Below are positions 6,277-7,968 of a DNA stretch of 7,968 nt, piece by piece; the stretch's first letter is position 1; each line of letters opens with the position of its first letter. The stretch is from an uncultured Burkholderiales bacterium (GTDB lineage Bacteria; Pseudomonadota; Gammaproteobacteria; Burkholderiales; Burkholderiaceae_C). The translations under genes and the position numbers were made by a program. The stretch spans positions 1 through 7,968 of the forward strand of contig CAJBLW010000231.1 in NCBI GenBank assembly GCA_903953985.1, written 5' to 3'. Below the pieces are notes generated by a model. It worked only from the letters and a program-made list of their open reading frames with translations. It ran no database searches and had not been told where the DNA came from.

Positions 6277-7532
6277 GGCTTGGCCTCCGCTTGGGCGGTC
6301 ATCAACCAAACGTCGCCTTGGGCGCGCCAGGCATAGCCCAGGGCGCTCAGGCTTTGTTGCAAGGCTTTCTGTTGGGCCGCATCGGGTTGAAAGTCTTGCA
6401 GGCGCATCTGACCTGTTTGATAAGACCACTGGCGCGGCGCGGCCAGACCTGTCGGTAAAGCTTGGCCCAGCGCAGCCAGCATGGCCTCGAGGTCCCCCGC
6501 GCCGAGTTGGCCCGAGTTCTGGCGAAGTCGATCGACTTGTTGGGTCATTTGCAGCGGGGCATCGACCACCAAGGTGGTTTGTGGGAAGGTTTCGCGCAGC
6601 ACCTGGGCCCAGCTGCTTTGCTGTACTTGCCAGTCGGCGCGGGTTTTCCAGGCCCAGGCGTTCAGGCCCACCAATTGCGCGATCAGCAAAAGCCAAAAGC
6701 CCCAGCGCGCCGGACGCCAGACGGGGCTGTGCCACACATGGCTGGCGGCGCGTTGCCAGTTTTTCAGCTGGCGGCTGCGGGCGTTGGCGCGCAGTTCAAA
6801 TTGGGCCAGGTCCCAATCACTGTCCACGGCAGCCAGCCAGTGCTGGGCCGGGGGCATGAGGCGCACGCCAGAGCCCAGTAGATCTGTGGCCAGAGCCACG
6901 GCACCGGGCTCGGCCACCAGCGAGGCTGTGGCCTGTTCGGGCTCGGACAGCCCCAGTCGTTCGTGGGCAGCCAAGCCGGCTAGACGCAGGGCATGCCAAG
7001 GCTGGCCCCAGACGCCGCGTTCGGGGTGACTGACCCACAGCCAGCCGGTGTCGGCATCGCCCAGGGCCGTGAGCTGCACCGGGCTGCCGGGCGTGCCCGG
7101 AGCGAGTTCGGGCACGATGCGGTGCACGGTCAAGCCGGCTTGTTCGAGGGCTTGCAGGTGGGCGATCAGCCAAGCGCGGTCGCACACGGCCACCCAGGGG
7201 CGGGGGGTGTTGGCCCAGTCGGCTTGCAAGGCCAGGTGCATGTGTTCGGGGTCGTCGAGCAGGCGGTCTTCCAACACGCCTTGCAAGGCCGCTTGCACCC
7301 GCTGGGCCTGTTTGTGCAAACCTGCAGGCAACTCCACTTGGTGCCACGACAGCGCAGCGGCGGGCACCAGGGCCACGGTTTCGGTTTGGCGATCGGCGCC
7401 AGGCAGCAAAGCGGCTGCTGTCCAATGCAGCGCAAGCGTGCGCGAGCCGGGCTCGGCCTCGACCCGGCCATGGGGGTAGGCGAGGGTGGGGCTGGGCGGG
7501 CCCGAAGGCAATTGGATGATCAGGGTGCGCAT
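6273..7532 (-). CDS. gspL: GspL, T2SS assembly-platform protein binding GspE
   Basis: GspL is the bitopic inner-membrane protein that recruits the ATPase GspE through its actin-like cytoplasmic domain and partners GspM through its periplasmic domain. The 419-residue product opens MRTLIIQLP, typical of GspL. The cytoplasmic domain covers about 1-265 and contains WVAVCDRAWLIAHLQALEQ (113-131), a GLTVHRIVPEL strand (133-143) and WDLAQFELRAN (240-250), which corresponds to the family's conserved [DN]L-x-Q-G-x-[FY] region before the membrane. A single membrane segment lies at about 275-294 (WGFWLLLIAQLVGLNAWAW), followed by a periplasmic ferredoxin-like domain to the end. The frame stays open upstream to 7676, where it overlaps gspK. 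The ATG at 7532, 7 bases after the gspK stop, is preferred over Met at 7556 because of the canonical opening. No strong Shine-Dalgarno is visible, consistent with coupling. Confidence 0.94.
   Translation of the reverse strand: MRTLIIQLPSGPPSPTLAYPHGRVEAEPGSRTLALHWTAAALLPGADRQTETVALVPAAALSWHQVELPAGLHKQAQRVQAALQGVLEDRLLDDPEHMHLALQADWANTPRPWVAVCDRAWLIAHLQALEQAGLTVHRIVPELAPGTPGSPVQLTALGDADTGWLWVSHPERGVWGQPWHALRLAGLAAHERLGLSEPEQATASLVAEPGAVALATDLLGSGVRLMPPAQHWLAAVDSDWDLAQFELRANARSRQLKNWQRAASHVWHSPVWRPARWGFWLLLIAQLVGLNAWAWKTRADWQVQQSSWAQVLRETFPQTTLVVDAPLQMTQQVDRLRQNSGQLGAGDLEAMLAALGQALPTGLAAPRQWSYQTGQMRLQDFQPDAAQQKALQQSLSALGYAWRAQGDVWLMTAQAEAKP
7484..7500 (+). other. G-quadruplex motif with very short loops in the 5' part of gspL
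   Basis: On the plus strand, GGG T GGGG CT GGG C GGG (7484-7500) gives four G blocks with loops of 1, 2 and 1 bases; a fifth block (GGGGG, 7472-7476) lies seven bases upstream. It falls in codons 11-17 of gspL on the template strand, encoding a Gly-Pro-Pro-Ser-Pro segment. The pattern is seen directly and would be expected to be stable as DNA. A regulatory role is speculative, since Pro codons in GC-rich genes create such runs by chance. Confidence 0.5.
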
Positions 7533-7539
7533 GAGCGAA

Positions 7540-7968
7540 TCATTGTAGAGGGGCATCAAGTCGCAGTTGGGGGCTTCGCACGCGCCAGAGCATGCGCACC
7601 TGGCTGCCATCGCGCAGCACCAACGCGGTCTCTTGCTGCACCACGTTGTCGATGCGGATGCGCCCCTGCACCTCAAAGTAACGACTTTGCACGCTGTGTT
7701 GTTTGTCGTCCAGCGGGCGGCCGCTGGCCCCTAGGGCTTCTTGCGCGGCGTTCAGGCTGGCCCAGTGACCCCGTTGGCGCTGGGTCACGGCTTGCCGTGC
7801 CGAAGCCAGGCCCAGCCCGGGCACCACGGCCGAGAGCACCTCGGCGGATGCGGTGTTCAGGTTCACGGGGGTGGCCTCGGGCAGCAAGGTGATGTGCGGC
7901 TGCAAGGCGGCCAGCGTGCCGGGGCTCAGGCCCAGCCAGACCAATTGAGATGTTTGCTGGGGCATCAA
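7540..7968 (-). CDS. gspK: GspK, minor pseudopilin at the pseudopilus tip (C-terminal part, cut by right edge)
   Basis: GspK is the large minor pseudopilin that, with GspI and GspJ, forms the tip complex of the T2SS pseudopilus in the periplasm. The visible 142 codons are the C-terminal portion; the N-terminal methylation helix and first half lie beyond base 7968, so the ATG near the edge is internal. Family members are about 300-330 residues. The diagnostic block is TPVNLNTASAEVLSAVVPGL (33-52 of the visible part), the conserved PxNxNTA-x-x-x-[LV]-x-A-[LV] motif of the GspK alpha-helical SAM-like domain. It is followed by LASARQAVTQRQRGHWASLN and the SRYFEVQGRIRI beta-strand region (95-106), which closes the pilin fold. 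The stop is 7 bases before gspL. This placement, immediately upstream of gspL, is the standard T2SS order. Identification is firm; completeness cannot be judged here. Confidence 0.95.
   Translation of the reverse strand: MMPQQTSQLVWLGLSPGTLAALQPHITLLPEATPVNLNTASAEVLSAVVPGLGLASARQAVTQRQRGHWASLNAAQEALGASGRPLDDKQHSVQSRYFEVQGRIRIDNVVQQETALVLRDGSQVRMLWRVRSPQLRLDAPLQ

Noticed and set aside
6277..6735. Upstream extension of the gspM frame by 153 codons
   Set aside because: It lies inside gspL in another frame, reads as Arg/Pro/Ser-rich noise, and the ATGA overlap at 6276 gives a normal-length GspM.
6817..7425. Minus-strand open frame of 202 codons in an alternative frame of gspL
   Set aside because: Nested inside gspL, rich in Arg/Pro/Ala, with no start signal or domain.
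7533..7676. Upstream extension of the gspL frame by 48 codons
   Set aside because: It overlaps the conserved end of gspK and encodes a Cys/Arg-rich stretch unlike GspL; the start at 7532 gives the canonical MRTLIIQLP opening.

Overview
The window is a slice through a type II secretion system (T2SS, general secretory pathway) operon. Every recognisable gene lies on the minus strand, so transcription runs from the right edge to the left edge. High GC content, the compact gene arrangement and the K-L-M-N-D-E-F order point to a betaproteobacterium of the order Burkholderiales. A member of Comamonadaceae or close kin is most likely; this placement is inferred from gene order and protein style, not from a marker gene.

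In transcription order the genes are: the C-terminal part of gspK (cut by the right edge), gspL, gspM, gspN, gspD, gspE, a beta-barrel outer-membrane protein of MipA/OmpV type, and the N-terminal part of gspF (cut by the left edge). Junctions are tight. L/M and M/N share ATGA stop-start overlaps. K/L, D/E, E/barrel and barrel/F are separated by 6 to 10 bases. Only N/D has a real spacer, 62 bases if the ATG start of gspD is used. No stretch over 300 bases lacks a gene, and I see no RNA gene, mobile element, CRISPR array, convincing promoter or intrinsic terminator.

The genes form one machine. GspD is the outer-membrane secretin channel. GspE is the cytoplasmic ATPase. GspL and GspM are inner-membrane assembly-platform proteins that hold GspE, and GspF is the polytopic platform protein. 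GspK is the minor pseudopilin at the pseudopilus tip, and GspN is an accessory envelope protein. gspC, gspG-J and gspO are not in this window.

The most unusual point is the 285-codon gene between gspE and gspF. It has a signal-peptide-like start and repeated amphipathic strands resembling the MipA/OmpV family. E. coli MipA links the lytic transglycosylase MltA to PBP1B, so a role in letting the secretin through or anchoring it to peptidoglycan is an attractive but untested idea. Secondary points are a compact four-cysteine motif in GspE, a C7 tract and G-quadruplex motif at the start of the barrel gene, a second G-quadruplex motif in gspL, a hairpin near the end of gspD, and an ambiguous gspD start.
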